Shown: one piece after another, positions 35,053 to 47,384 of the stretch | Layout: the number at the start of each line of letters is the position of its first letter | How positions within the stretch are numbered: position 1 is the first letter of the stretch | NCBI GenBank assembly: GCA_036872755.1 | Contig: JAVHNS010000014.1 | Coordinates: forward strand, 186,001 to 250,000 | DNA: 64,000 bases | From: Orbilia blumenaviensis | Taxonomy: Eukaryota > Ascomycota > Orbiliomycetes > Orbiliales > Orbiliaceae | Direction of reading: 5' to 3' | Notes under the pieces: model-generated | What the model was told of the DNA's origin: nothing | The model's database searches: none | Seen by the model: the letters and a program-made list of their open reading frames with translations, nothing else | Position numbers and translations under genes: made by a program

Positions 35053-36851
35053 AGCCCTTGAAGTTGCAACGAAGATCATAATTAAGCTTTTATCCGGATA
35101 CCCGGTCACGACCGTGGTTATTAAGTGCATAAAAAAAAGTGATTTCCCTACTTTGATCTTAATCTTAGTCAAGGTCGGGTAATGTATTTCGCCTAGCAAC
35201 CACTCGATACTACGATAAGCCAATATAGCCCGGCCAGCGCCATATTATTGGTTAGTAAGCACACCGCTCAGAGCACGATCGCGCGACTAGGCTATTGCAA
35301 CTTAACTATGCGCTACAAGTCGGTTAAGAAGTCGGCACGCGTCGTATCCACAAAACGAACTCGTCGATGTATGCCAGCCTGGCTACGGGACTACGTGTGT
35401 GCTGAATATCTGTCTAAGTATTTATAACCTAGTGGCTATAAACCCCTATTTACGAGATAAACCTTAATTGATTATGTGTAACTGAAGCTAATTGAAATCC
35501 GGTTGAATATAATCTTGGAAATCCACACATTTTGACCTAGTCTCGGCATCTCATCACTCATACATGAGACACGTCGGATCCAATAACCAGGCGGTATATA
35601 TATACAATTATTCTGGACATCCCTAACCTAGAAATATATCGGACCGCCATTTGTTATGGGGCAGTTCCACACCGTATGACCGAATTAAACGATCGAAACC
35701 GCAATTCAAGCCTAACTTCGACGGTATTAACGAATATGTAACTTTACAGTCTGATCTAAAGGTCAGACTTGTCTAGAAAACAATCCGATAGTTATGTTAT
35801 GGTTTTTGGGATTAGAATTCCGGCTGAGTTTCATATGTATATATGGAACCGCAGATTTCGGAGTGACGTACACTGTGATAGCGGAGTAGGGCTGAAGGGC
35901 TTGGGCGCAGCGGTTTCGAGTTGTTTGGCGGTGGCTTTCAATGCCGTTTTGATTCAGAACCGCATTCCCAACCGAGTTGTCGCTTGCGATCAGCGACGCG
36001 AAGGCTGGTCTAGATGTCTTGGCAGATTGAGATCGATTTCGCCCTTGATATTGATGGCGCTGTATTCGAAATTGGAGCTAGAAGTACCGCAATCATTCAC
36101 AATCATCAATTGCTAGGCGTCGTGGAAGCGCCTGAAGTTTCGGTGGACCAGTGTCGGCCTAACAGCACCGTTGCTCGGGCGTATGGGTGCTTATACCTAT
36201 GGAATTGCGCCCAGCAATTGAACTTGTTAACTCTTTGTTGCATTATCATTATGCCAGTGAATGAGTTTGTCGTCTCTGACAGGGGTTATTTACTGGTCCC
36301 AAAAGACTGCTAAATTGAAAGAGTCGATAAGCCAGAGCTAAATAGGTATGTTTTCTGATGATAGCTAATTGGTAGCAGTTGAATCGCTAGCGCGCTAACT
36401 TCCGTACTTGTAACGCAAAATTAATCCGGATACCAATTGTCATAAGAACAGGTTTCGAAGACGTTTGTCTACTGTTTAATATCGCCCTCATGTGTTACAA
36501 AGTTGGTTTGGTACATCACAGACCCGCTTCCATATACTATAAAGTTGTCTCACAAATCCGGGCCAAAAACCGTTGTCTCGTACCCAAACCTGCCGCACAA
36601 AGTCTTTAAACCCCTTTCAATATCCACCACAATCTATAGTCAGCTTCGCAGGTTTATATAACATCTAATTGCACTTCAAAGGCTGCATTTATTACAAAAT
36701 GCAGATGAGATATTATTATGTTGTGACTAGTTATTGTAACTATTCTGTGTAGAAAAAATTTGATATAAATAAAAGTATATTTAAGGTTCGGTTAAGTGCC
36801 TCGCCGAATTAGGAAAGTTTTCTGTCTGCCTGGGGTTTAGTTAAGGCACTT
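35053..36851. other. Spacer between two mobile elements
   Basis: Open frames at 35769-36313 (+) are short, overlap each other in different frames and have no family features. I see no gene here. Confidence 0.4.
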
Positions 36852-37275
36852 TAAGCGAGATCTTGATAGGACATAAATCTGGCATAAGTATGTTAATTTA
36901 GCACAATTGTGGTCAACAGCGTCTGGGACCGAGACTATTAATTTAGAATATTTATCACCATCAGACAAAAAATGATTTTTTTTGACTTTTGTTAGGGGAA
37001 TTGTTAGTGAGTCTCAGTCAGCTTGCTAGCTTGCTAGTTTGCCAGTCTCCCTGCACAGCTACTGGCACGATTATTAACCTATGTATCAACGAGGCCGGCT
37101 GCCGGACCACCTGCCAGCTTAGAGCTAGTAGGCAAGTTGCAAGCTGGCAAGCTGGCTGAGACCCACTAACAATTCTCTTAACAAAAGTCAAAAAAACATT
37201 TTTTTGTCTGATGGTAATAAATATGCTAAATTAACATACTTATGCCAGATTTCTATTACGCTAAGATCTCGCTTA
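36852..37275. mobile_element. Foldback / MITE-like element
   Basis: Two long inverted arms make this a 420-bp foldback structure. Left: AGCGAGATCTT at 36854, then TCTGGCATAAGTATGTTAAT and TTTGACTTTTGTTA. Right: the same in reverse complement, ending AAGATCTCGCT at 37273. Both ends abut TA (36852-36853, 37274-37275). The left arm carries an insertion of about 43 bp (about 36902-36944) absent from the right arm, flanked by a direct TTAATTTAG. The inner arm has short GCTTGCTA-type repeats. There is no coding capacity, so it would depend on a transposase elsewhere. Confidence 0.7.
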
Positions 37276-37695
37276 AAAGTTCAGTGTGTGTTTGCGTGTT
37301 TCAAAGGCCGAAAATCACACAGGCCTGATTAAATAGAGCACGGCTTATATACCTAATTGATTAAGTGCAACACTTGTAACCAGATTAACTGTTCAATATC
37401 GTTAAGCAGATCTAGATGTTAACTAAATAGATCCTATTCCGAGCTGTGGAGCTGACTAGGTTAAAGGCCGTCCACACGGTTTATATCAGGCTTACCGCCG
37501 GTACCGAGTTTCCTTTTTGATGCTAAGCTAGCTGAAGATAATGTCCTAAGTACGGCGTCAAGTATAGCACCCAACGGAACTAATATTAGCTAATGTGTGT
37601 GCCAACCCGATTAGGCTCGGGTAACTACTCCAAGGTTCCCTATATCTATATTTTAAGTAACTTTGCTTTGCATACAAGCCACAGCGTCTTTAAAT
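37276..37695. other. Spacer 3' of the GH55 gene
   Basis: Nothing coding; it presumably contains the 3' UTR and polyadenylation region of the minus-strand GH55 gene. Confidence 0.4.
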
Positions 37696-40600
37696 TTAGC
37701 ACTCAGTAGCTCCACGACTGCAAACAGCCAGGCTACATAGCAACATATTGAACTGATAGAAATCATCGTCTGAGTTTGAGGTAGGCTGACATAGCCCAAC
37801 TAGCCATTGCTGAGGCTTAAAACAAATATATGTCCACCCAGGGCATAGCAAGTCGCCGGCATAAGTACCGCCACCGGCCGACTCCCAATCAAAATTGTCT
37901 GGGGCTCTCCAAGTGCAATCACTGCTACCGTCTTTAGGGTAGAGATGTTGTTGTGGCGACTTTGCACCAGGCCATGCTGAAGCCTCGTAGGGAATCGTTC
38001 CAAAACCAATCATCTCGCGTTGACAGGTTGCGAAGGTATCCGTCCCACTAGGATTTGACGTCCATTGCTCAATCCAACGGCTATTTCCTGGGGCTGGGTT
38101 GGAAGTTCGGGCCCAAAGTTCAAATCTATAATACCCAGGGTTAGAAGTGGATATTGGCCCTCCAGGTCCAGTTGTTGTAGATCCACCGCCATTGTTTACA
38201 TCTGGTGGGGACTTCCAACCACCCCCTCCTCCTCCAGGTGGATTGATTTCATAGGTTGAGTCTCCGTTACTAGTACCAGTAGTGGGAGGAAAGGCTATGA
38301 GTGGGCATGCTGCTTCCTCGTCCTCCTCATCTTCATCCTCCTCATCCTCTTCCCCCTCTTCAATAATTGGAGGAATACAGTTATAACAGGGACACGGCCC
38401 CGGAATACAAACCTCATTCGGACCAGGGAAGCAATTGGGTCCAACACAAAACCCATTGACGCACTGAGGTCCGAGGCAGGTATCCAGGCTCCCCCCGAAA
38501 TCCGTACGCCCAAAGTTAGTCCCGCCGCACGAAAGCGCCAGACACCCACAGAATATGGATGTACAGGACTTGCCACAGTTTTTATCCCCGCATCCAGATC
38601 CGCAGTTTGCGCCTTTACAGCCTCCACTGGTCCGGCTGATGTCACAATTAGAGACACATCCGAGAACTTTGCCACAGTTCGGACCGTGACAAACCCCACA
38701 CCCGGCACCAGTGCAGCCGCAGCCGGCTCCGGAACAACCCCGGCCATTATCACTGCCAAGTAATCCATCGCCATAGATTGACGTTCGATTAGTACTATTC
38801 CCAGAATTTTCAAATTCGGGTGGCACGACAACTAATTGGTATTCCGGGCTGGCCAGTTGTTTCAATGATGTAAGCTTGACTGTGTTTAGTTTGTTTCATA
38901 AACCACCTAAATGGAATTCAAATCGGGTTTATCTTTTAATGAAAGGGACTTACAAGGAAGTAGCTTCTGGGCTGCAAAAAATGCTACAATCTCCATATTC
39001 ACTTGCAGCCGTAAACGGTATGGAAAGTGGCGGTGGGACAATAGTATGTCTGACACCCTGAGTTGTGAAAGTAATTGGGGGGACGGGTATAGTTGTCTCC
39101 GCTAGAGTTGGAGTCAAGGTTATTTCATCTGTTGGTGTGGAGTTTATGATAAATGGCGAGAATGATAGAACTTCTGAGCGGATAAGGGGAGGGGTGATAG
39201 TTTTCGTAGCTCCGTTGGACGTTAGAGTAATTGGGGTTGGCTGAATGGGGGCTGAAACAGTCAGAGCAGGGAGCGACAATGTACATGGATATGTGGGACA
39301 TGAATTATAGAAATTTTCTTCACGGTAGGGGTTCCAAAATTTTGCACCAAGAGTTTGAGTATAGCTGCCACCGTCACCAAGAGCCCCGCTATTGTCTATA
39401 GGCGAGTTTTGGTTAAGGAACCATGCAGCAATTGTAGAGCCATAGGCGTTGTGGTTATCGACAGCCCAAGCAGGACGCCCGTTCCACCTTGTAATCATGG
39501 TTAAAGAAGCTTTGGTCATTAAGTTGAAGATGTGGACCCCTGTGCTTTGGTGTATCTGAAAAACTCTGGATTGGCAACTTTCTGTTTCAAGGCAGACCTA
39601 GATTGTATATATAGAGATTAGCAACGGTGCGCACATATCTTTTACGCGTCGATCAAAAATAGCATTTCTTCGGATATAATCTGTGGAAGCGTTTTCGTAC
39701 CTGAGAATATTGCTGAAACCAAGAATATAAACCAGCTCCATAGACATAAACGTTTGTACTACCAAGGATACGAACAGCCCAGGAAAAACCACATGTATAC
39801 CAATCCCCAGCCCCATTACACTGGTTGAATGGTGGGTCCATGGGAAACTTGCCCAACGAGTCCTCAAAGGGGGTTGGGGCAGCGGGGATACCTTGGTAAT
39901 AGGGACTTTCAGTCTGTATCATTCCCATCCAAATATTCCTTGCATTGTGGAATTGATATTGATAGAGGACGTTATGTTCAGATGCGGTACCGTACAGCCA
40001 TGTTGGGCCAGGCCCCTCGATCAAAAAACCTAACCGCGACCATCTTAGAGCTACCTAAAGCAGTAAAATGTAAAATACACATCAGGGTCAGATTAACATA
40101 CCTCGCGCAGCATATACATCAATTTGGGTTTGATCTGGGCCACTATCTATGTCATGATCCGCAGTCCAACTGTATTTTACACCGGAAAGGAGGTTAGCAT
40201 CTACATTATAAAACGAATTCTGCTAGGTCAGCTACTACGCTAGCTTTGTTAATTTGTGATTTAAATCATCCCCCCAGTTAGTACTTGTGCGGGATGTTTT
40301 GAAAGAAAAAAGACCTACCCCCAAACGTTCTCAAAATATCCGTTGGCTTGATTAGTAACCCGAAGGAGTAAAGAAGCGGCAATACAGTTGTTATTCACCG
40401 ATGTTGTCAATTTAGGGCAATTTCCGGCTTGCAGGTTAGTTCCATGGGCTCCACCAATCCTAATAACGCAGTCCCACATTCCTGCAGAACCTTGGGTCGC
40501 CGCTTTGACATTCCACTCAACCAAAACGGCACCAGCTGTAGGTCCTCGAGTTGTAAACATAATATCAGTAATTTCAACGTCTCCGACATCTCCAACCTGA

Positions 40601-43600
40601 CCAACACGAACAGCCACGTAGGGTTTTTTCATATCTTGGAAGTTAGGTCCTGTAGCCATGATTTGAGGCCACGCTTCGCCTACAATTATACATCCAACTG
40701 GGACCTTCAAGGTTTTCGTGATCAGATAAGTACCAGCTGGGATGAAGACTTTGTCTATACCACAGTTTACATTGAGAACTCTTTGGAGAGCCGTGGTATC
40801 ATCGTGTACTCCGTCCCCTAAATAGGTTGTATAGTATTGTTAGAAGATTAGTTCAGGCGATATAACATAGTAGACTTTCTAGGAACCAGAAGAGAGTATG
40901 ACGCTTACCATAGACACCGTAGCTTTTCGCGTTGGCAAAGCTTCCAGCGTTATTTAATACGTATTGTGGTTTGGTTCGCTCAAAGATACCCCCTGTTACG
41001 CCTGTTGGGCTTCCCGGCCCTAAAAGAGAGCTGTCGATTTTTCGAAGTGGAGTAAGGTCCATACCGGCAGTTGATAATAGTCCATCGGGGTTAGCATCAT
41101 TATATATTCTACCACGGCCCCATGAAGAGATTGTTCGAGATCCACCACTAAGGAGAGTAGATCCGGAAGCCTTGACACCAATGCCGCAATTTTGCATGAC
41201 AACGTTATCAAGGACAACCATAGTTGTACCATTGATGCTAGCTGTGCTTTCTAGAAGCACAACTGTCCCTACATCTCTAAATATTGAATCGAGTACCAAA
41301 TTAGAACCAGGATTTATTCCACCCGGGTCCTTAGTCATGTTTAGTCCAACAGTGACCCCACTCATGTATATTGATTTCCAAGTCCATCCCCTGCCGGCAG
41401 AGTATTTAGCCCCGAATGATCAAAGTCTCAATATTTTGCGACTCACCAGTCCCAATGAGACCATATTCCAGTCCTACAGCCTGAAAAAACAAGATTTTTC
41501 GTAGTAAATTGTTGATTTCCAGCGTAGAAGCCGATGTTACCCCTAGAAAAGACGATATCACCTAGATAGCCCCCACTTCCGTTTTCCATAACTATATTCA
41601 GTAGTAGTGTGAGTTGATCGGTCTGAGTGCTCGTCTGGCATACTGGTCCCACTTACATATCCCCATATGATTATTTGTGGAATCCCTTGCCATTAGAATA
41701 GCAATATTGTGTAAGCTAGTTGCCTGGGCCACTTGCCAGTGAATGGCGCAGGAAGTAGATGTTGATGGCATCTGTGAAATATCGAGAATGAAGTTGTTGA
41801 TCTGACGGTAAAAGTTATTTTGGTTGATATACCTATCAAAGATTAGAAAGGATCGTTAGAGAATAGAGGCTTGAGATTTGGATTTAATATGCTGCCTACC
41901 ATTCGTGACTATCAGGACCACCATCATAGAAATCAGAAGCGAAAATCCCTAGCAAGAAGCTCGGTATTAGCTCGAAGCTTTAGATATCTATATCCAATCT
42001 GGATTTCAACGTACCAAATCCGACAAAGGAGTTACTGGCTTGCAGGATAGGCCGGTTAACTGGATCACCAATAAACACAGTGTAGTAGTCTGAGAGTAAA
42101 CTCCCGCTGACCAGGTAAGTGCCTGCAGGAAAGTAAACAACCGCTCCGAGAACAGAAGTAGCTCCGCAGTTTTCTTCGCAACGGTTTCCTTCCCGGATTG
42201 CGTTGTTTATAGCTGCGGTATCGTCCGTTACACCATCACCTGTAATCTTAAGGGTTAGAAAATATTTGGATATAAAATGATACATAACTCATTTTTGGTG
42301 TCCTAACCTTTAGCGCCATAATCTTTAACATTCCTATAAACCTATTTTCCGGCGCTCGGTGACATTGTCAGAATTAATCGAAATAGATTAATGTGCATGG
42401 CTAAAGCTGCGGCTATACCGCTACGATTCTAAAAAATAAGGATTCTTTTGCAATTTTCTAACCTTGTATCCAGCTGGAGCTCCGACAAATTGCCCGTTAT
42501 GTTCAATGCCTTCGTACCACCACAAGGACGCGTTTGGGGGAGGTGCTCGAGGCTTCAGCATTGGCACTCCCTCGGTAGTATTTGCCGCCTTTGCATCGAC
42601 CTCAGCTATAAGGGCCGCAGCATTTGCTATAGTGCTATTTACGGAGATTTTGTAACGGCTTAATTGGACACGACGCTTTGTCTTTCTTCGGGCATCCCCT
42701 TTAGGTCCGTTTGGCGAGTTACGCCGTGGGTTAGCTACGACATAGGCATTTCTTACCTCGGTCTCTCTTTGCGCAGCTCTGACTAGTTTTCGAGCATTCT
42801 TTACTACACTTGACTCTCGCGACGTGGCGTATTTTGCAGAATCCGATAGTCTCCTAAGTCTTGCAATCCGGGATGCTTCTTCTTTGCTGAACCAAGTACT
42901 CTTGTCATCTCCATTGAGCCCCTTCCGTTCTCTTCTATCGCCGCCAGCCCTTTTAACTTTGCCTTCCGGGGAAAGAAGTTGTGGGTCAATTATTGACAGA
43001 TATTCGTCCGTTTGAAACAGGCTAGGGTCAAACTTGGGCGCCTCTGACTCGATATCTCGACTTTCAAGCTCTATTTGATCCAAAAGTCTCCGATCTTCCT
43101 CTTCTCTGCGCTCCTTCTGCTCTTGCTTGAGTCTCCTAAGAGCCTGGATCTCGTCATTTAGAAACTCATCCTCACTCGAAAGCCGTTTATTGCCTTCCGC
43201 AGCTCGTTCGTGCATTTTTGGTATGTCGCTCCCCTCCTGAACATTAGTCTCCTGCGGGTGATTCGTTTTCAGGGGCTTACTTGGAACAGAGCTGGCTGTA
43301 AACTGCTTTCCACTGGCATCAAAATATTGATCCTTCCCATCCCACCTCCGGACTATTGTTGTGGGGTTTGGGACTGCCCCACCAGTATCATAGACGATAT
43401 ATGCACGAGTCGCAGAGCTTGCGAGGGGGAGCGTGGTCGTGGCAAAAATAAACGCCGCTGCACTTAAGGGGGCTGGGTACACCCTCCTCAAAGCTTGTCG
43501 AAGGGCGTTGTTTCCGTTGCCCTGCCAGTTTTGCTCCCCTCGTCTTCTTTCGTAACCGAATATATTGCTATAACGTTGTGCATAGACGGCATTGCAACGA

Positions 43601-44548
43601 GCATCCTGTGGTGCGCCTCTGATTGTCCCCCGATTAGGATAACCAGGCCCCCCCAGGTTCGCCAACTCCTCCTTGAATCCAGCTAAATAAAAAACCTCGT
43701 TAGCCACAAAAATCTGTTTAGGCCCCCGAATTTGAATGTTGCTCCATCGAGTTCTGGGCACCTGATTTGGTATTCAAACATGGATATACAGATGTCCGTT
43801 TGGAATTCTAACATACGCAGCACAGGGAAACTCATCACACGTACTATAAACATTTAAACATTAAGATTAGCTTATATAACCTTCTGTCGTGAAATTATCT
43901 TAGCCGAATTGGAATTTTTAAGACCCCAAGGCTGCTTCAGATATCATAATTTTATACATACTATTGAAGACCAGATGCTGGGTTTGTAGAGCCTAGTGTG
44001 TTTGATATGAATGGGCTGCCAGGGATAAGTTGTTGCCCGTCCAAAGTTCCTATCACACCAGCCGCGGCGTGACCAGGCGCATTTATATACCAAATTGTCT
44101 GAGGCAAGTTAGCAGCTCCGGGGGCTGCGATTAGACCAGCCCTCATAACCCTCCAGTCTGTTTTTTCACACATTTCTTCACGCCTTTTTTCAGTCCTTGT
44201 GCCACTGCCGGCAATATCGAAAACAAATTCTTGCGGCAGCACATTCGTGGCAGGATTTTGTTGCCGCCACGCAGCGACATTTGCACAAATTGCCGGCATC
44301 ATTTGACAGTTCCAATACAAGGTTGGCATCGCAGGCCCCGTGGTACTCGCGACAAGAACCTGGACTGCAGGGGTAGCTGCATTTGGGATCCACCATTTAT
44401 TAGTCACTATGAGACCATTGTTTAGTTGCATTATGCTCGATGTCGTTGCTTGGTTATACTGGCCATTGGCCGCTGGCAACAGAAACAACTGGAGCCAAAG
44501 GGTCACCAAAAAAGCGGTAACCTTGCATAAGGTCGCCATTTTTGGCAT
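37696..44548 (-). CDS. Secreted NucA/NucB-like nuclease domain fused to GH55 beta-1,3-glucanase
   Basis: Fourteen exons: 44548-43962, 43843-43813, 43761-42463, 42341-42308, 42239-42015, 41948-41900, 41832-41657, 41591-41447, 41390-40909, 40817-40319, 40169-40102, 40029-39701, 39597-38954 and 38848-37696. They sum to 5721 nt (1906 aa). Residues 1-30 are a signal peptide. About residues 75-330 resemble DNase NucA/NucB: NCQMMPAICANV, TEKRREEMC and CDEFP at 198-202, split over a 31-nt exon. A charged coiled-coil-rich linker follows to about 600. GH55 starts at WWYEGIEHNGQF/DYGAKGDGVTDD (about 615-660); a second beta-helix begins with DGVHDDT near 1010. Then come a Pro/Thr segment, a Cys/Gly-rich repeat, a Glu/Asp run and a C-terminal domain of unknown fold. 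Expected role: extracellular exo-beta-1,3-glucanase; nuclease activity is inference. Confidence 0.82.
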
Positions 44549-47384
44549 AAACCCTTTGATATGGCCGATGTATAGACTCCAAAAGATCAGAGATGGTAAT
44601 CCTGAGATAGATATGGGTAAAATATAGAAATGATTAATTAGAATGAAATATAACTTCAGTGCCGGCGCTCTGTCGCTTTGGCTAGATACTTAAGCAATAC
44701 AAGTATGGAGGTATATTGTTAAGTTTGAGTATTGGGGAACTTTATCCCTAAATACTCGCTGTAAAGCTCTAGTCCATGATAAAACAATACAATATGATCA
44801 CAGATACGAGCTTTTTGTCTGCTTCTATTATTCTCTCGAAGAGAGTAAGTACCACGCGGCCTTGATGGTCCTCATAAAAATCCACGATATCTGCATATGC
44901 TGTTACCGATGTTATTTTGTGGACCATGTTGACAAGAGCTCTCCAATGACCCTAGTAAGTATTCTCCCTGGTTTTTCGATATTAATATATTAATATTGTA
45001 TCATTGATACGACGCCTAAGATTTGTATAGATACCCCTGATGAATCTTTTCCCGAGTCTGATGCGTCTGAATACCCTGAGCTGAACACTGCAGGGTAGCA
45101 TCCTGGAATTTTTACCTTAGTAGAGCTGATATCATGATGCTTGCGTATATATGGAAAATATTTTGATTCATACACGGCGGCACCCGCGGTATCGATGTAT
45201 TAATATCAGAAAGCAACCATTCGCAATTAAGATCGGATATATGAGCATGAAAATCAGATAGTTGTTAGCAGGAGCGCTATCTCATCATCTTTCGGGCGAT
45301 AAAGAATGTATTCGAATAGCACAATGCAATATATATCGGATGGCTTGCTCCCGCAGATATGCCTGGAGCACCTAGAACTAACCCACACCATGCTGGATAT
45401 ATGGTGCTTGCCGGTGCTATGCGTTAGTGAGACACGGTACAGGTTGGGACTTGGGGACTAGGCTAGCTCGGTAAACTGACGGCCAGATATATGCTCAATG
45501 CCTCGTCATCAAGTAACCTTCGCTAGTCGACTTGGAGCTATATTGCGTCCGTGGGTCCACTTACTGAAAGATATGTATCTGCATATTACCAGATTGCTAC
45601 CCGCGGTAAGCAGGGCAATAAAAGAGAATTGGGGGTAACACTATATAACTATAGCCATTATAACACCCTGGGATTAATAATACGGCCCGGGATCTGCGCA
45701 GCTGCATAGAAAAACAAATTTGGGTTTACTTTTTTACTAGACACCCCGACATAGGGGCCTGTTCAGTGGGTAGGTATCGAGCTATCGATTACCATCTGCA
45801 GATTTGCCAACAAGAAGTTGGTAAAGCAAATCTCTAGTTAAATTACTATAGGCCCTGCTGTAACCCATGTCGGGAGAATTCCCAAGCTGTATAGGGCATG
45901 TTAAATCCTCGGCCAAAGCCGCTAAAACCCTGTGCCCACATGTGGCACAGCGACTGGGTCGTAAGAAGGGTTCTTCTGCCCCAGTCTCGTAACTAGGAGG
46001 AATCATTAATTTGCAGCGCGACGACTTCGGGAAATGGTACTACTCTATTCATGTTAACAGGTTTGGCCACTTCGTTATGAGTTTGTTAAGTGGCACGCCA
46101 ATACGCAAAACAAACTCACAAAGCCATAGACTACTGTTAGCTTTCGGCGGATACATATTTGCATGCATGAGGCTTTGATTTTTTTTTAGTGGGTTAAGTA
46201 GCCCTGTGAATTTATATCTTTTACCACAATTGAGACAACGTACAAGTGGCTTTGTGGGGCTACCATGTAGTTATCCACGCAAATATACATATATGCATAT
46301 CGATCAGCCGTTCGACATTCGTGCTAAGTTGGCTATAGGCCTAGGTCAAGCCCGGTACCAGTGCCAGGGCTTTTAATTAATGCTTGTTCCATATAAGACA
46401 TCTTGGCTGTGCTTATATAGCGACCCTGGCACCTTTGTCTGCGTGCATATCCTGTTGTAAGTACATGCATACCACAATTGTTCAATCAATTTTGCTGCGG
46501 TTTTGTATCCCCACGCTGTCGTTATCTGGGTGAGTGATTTGACTTTTTTCCCAATGCCTCGACGCTTTTCCCTGCCCAAATTTTGCCCCTATGGCGCCTG
46601 CTCGTATTGCAGGGTTAGGGGCATAATTATCCGCTGTTTGCTAGTTTAGCCATCCCGAAGCTCGCCTGTGCGATAAGGCGCAAGTATCACGCCCAAAACT
46701 GTGCCCAAATATTTACTTTGCGCCCTTCCACCGCACAACACTTTACATGGGGGAGGTTGGGGAACAGCTTCATGAAACAAGTTAAACCTATATGGATCCA
46801 ATTCCCTCTCCACTTCCGCAGAGCTCATGATACTGGAAGTCTTAGGTCAAAGCCATTATAGGTCCTGATATCATCTTTGCCACTTTTTTAGTTGTAATTG
46901 TAATTCATCAATCATAATTAAAAGTTTAAAGCTCGAAGTTGCAGTTAGCTATAGTTAGCTATCGCTGGTATCGCCCTGCCCCGATCGATGCCGAGAAGTA
47001 TTTGAAGACGTGTCTATATATCTGCCGATATTATGCATTTGAAGGAATTCTGGTACTAAAATGTTTGATGAATCACATATATATGCCTCGGTAGAGTTCG
47101 TCAGCATTAATTCTCTTCTTACCTGCCGGGCGCCCGGCTGCTCGTTTACTCCACCCTACCCCCACGATACTTTCTAGTCATTTCGCTAGCGCATTTTAAA
47201 CTTCAATTAACTATATATGACATAAAACCGGGTTTTATCTATATATATATATCTGGCATAATCATGTCACTACCGGATTTTGAGACGCAACTGCAACTTT
47301 AAGAACGAATCATATTTTTGCTAGAGGAGTCGCACGCCCAAGTATAACTTTCATTTATCACACATCTACAAGGCTATAAAAAAT
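44549..47384. other. Divergent region between the GH55 and LysM genes
   Basis: These 2.8 kb lie between the two start codons and should contain both promoters. Short minus-strand frames at 45782-46006 (with a CATCGH motif) and 46646-46828 are not supported by context and look like debris at best. TA-rich dinucleotide stretches occur near 47235-47255. Confidence 0.4.

Noticed and set aside
35769..36313. Two overlapping plus-strand frames of 115 and 99 codons
   Set aside because: They lie in different frames with no splice join, no domain and no signal peptide, in repeat-rich spacer.
45782..46006. 74-codon minus-strand frame with a CATCGH motif
   Set aside because: A single Cys pair in a short isolated frame is not enough; no second half of a zinc-binding site or neighbouring exon was found.
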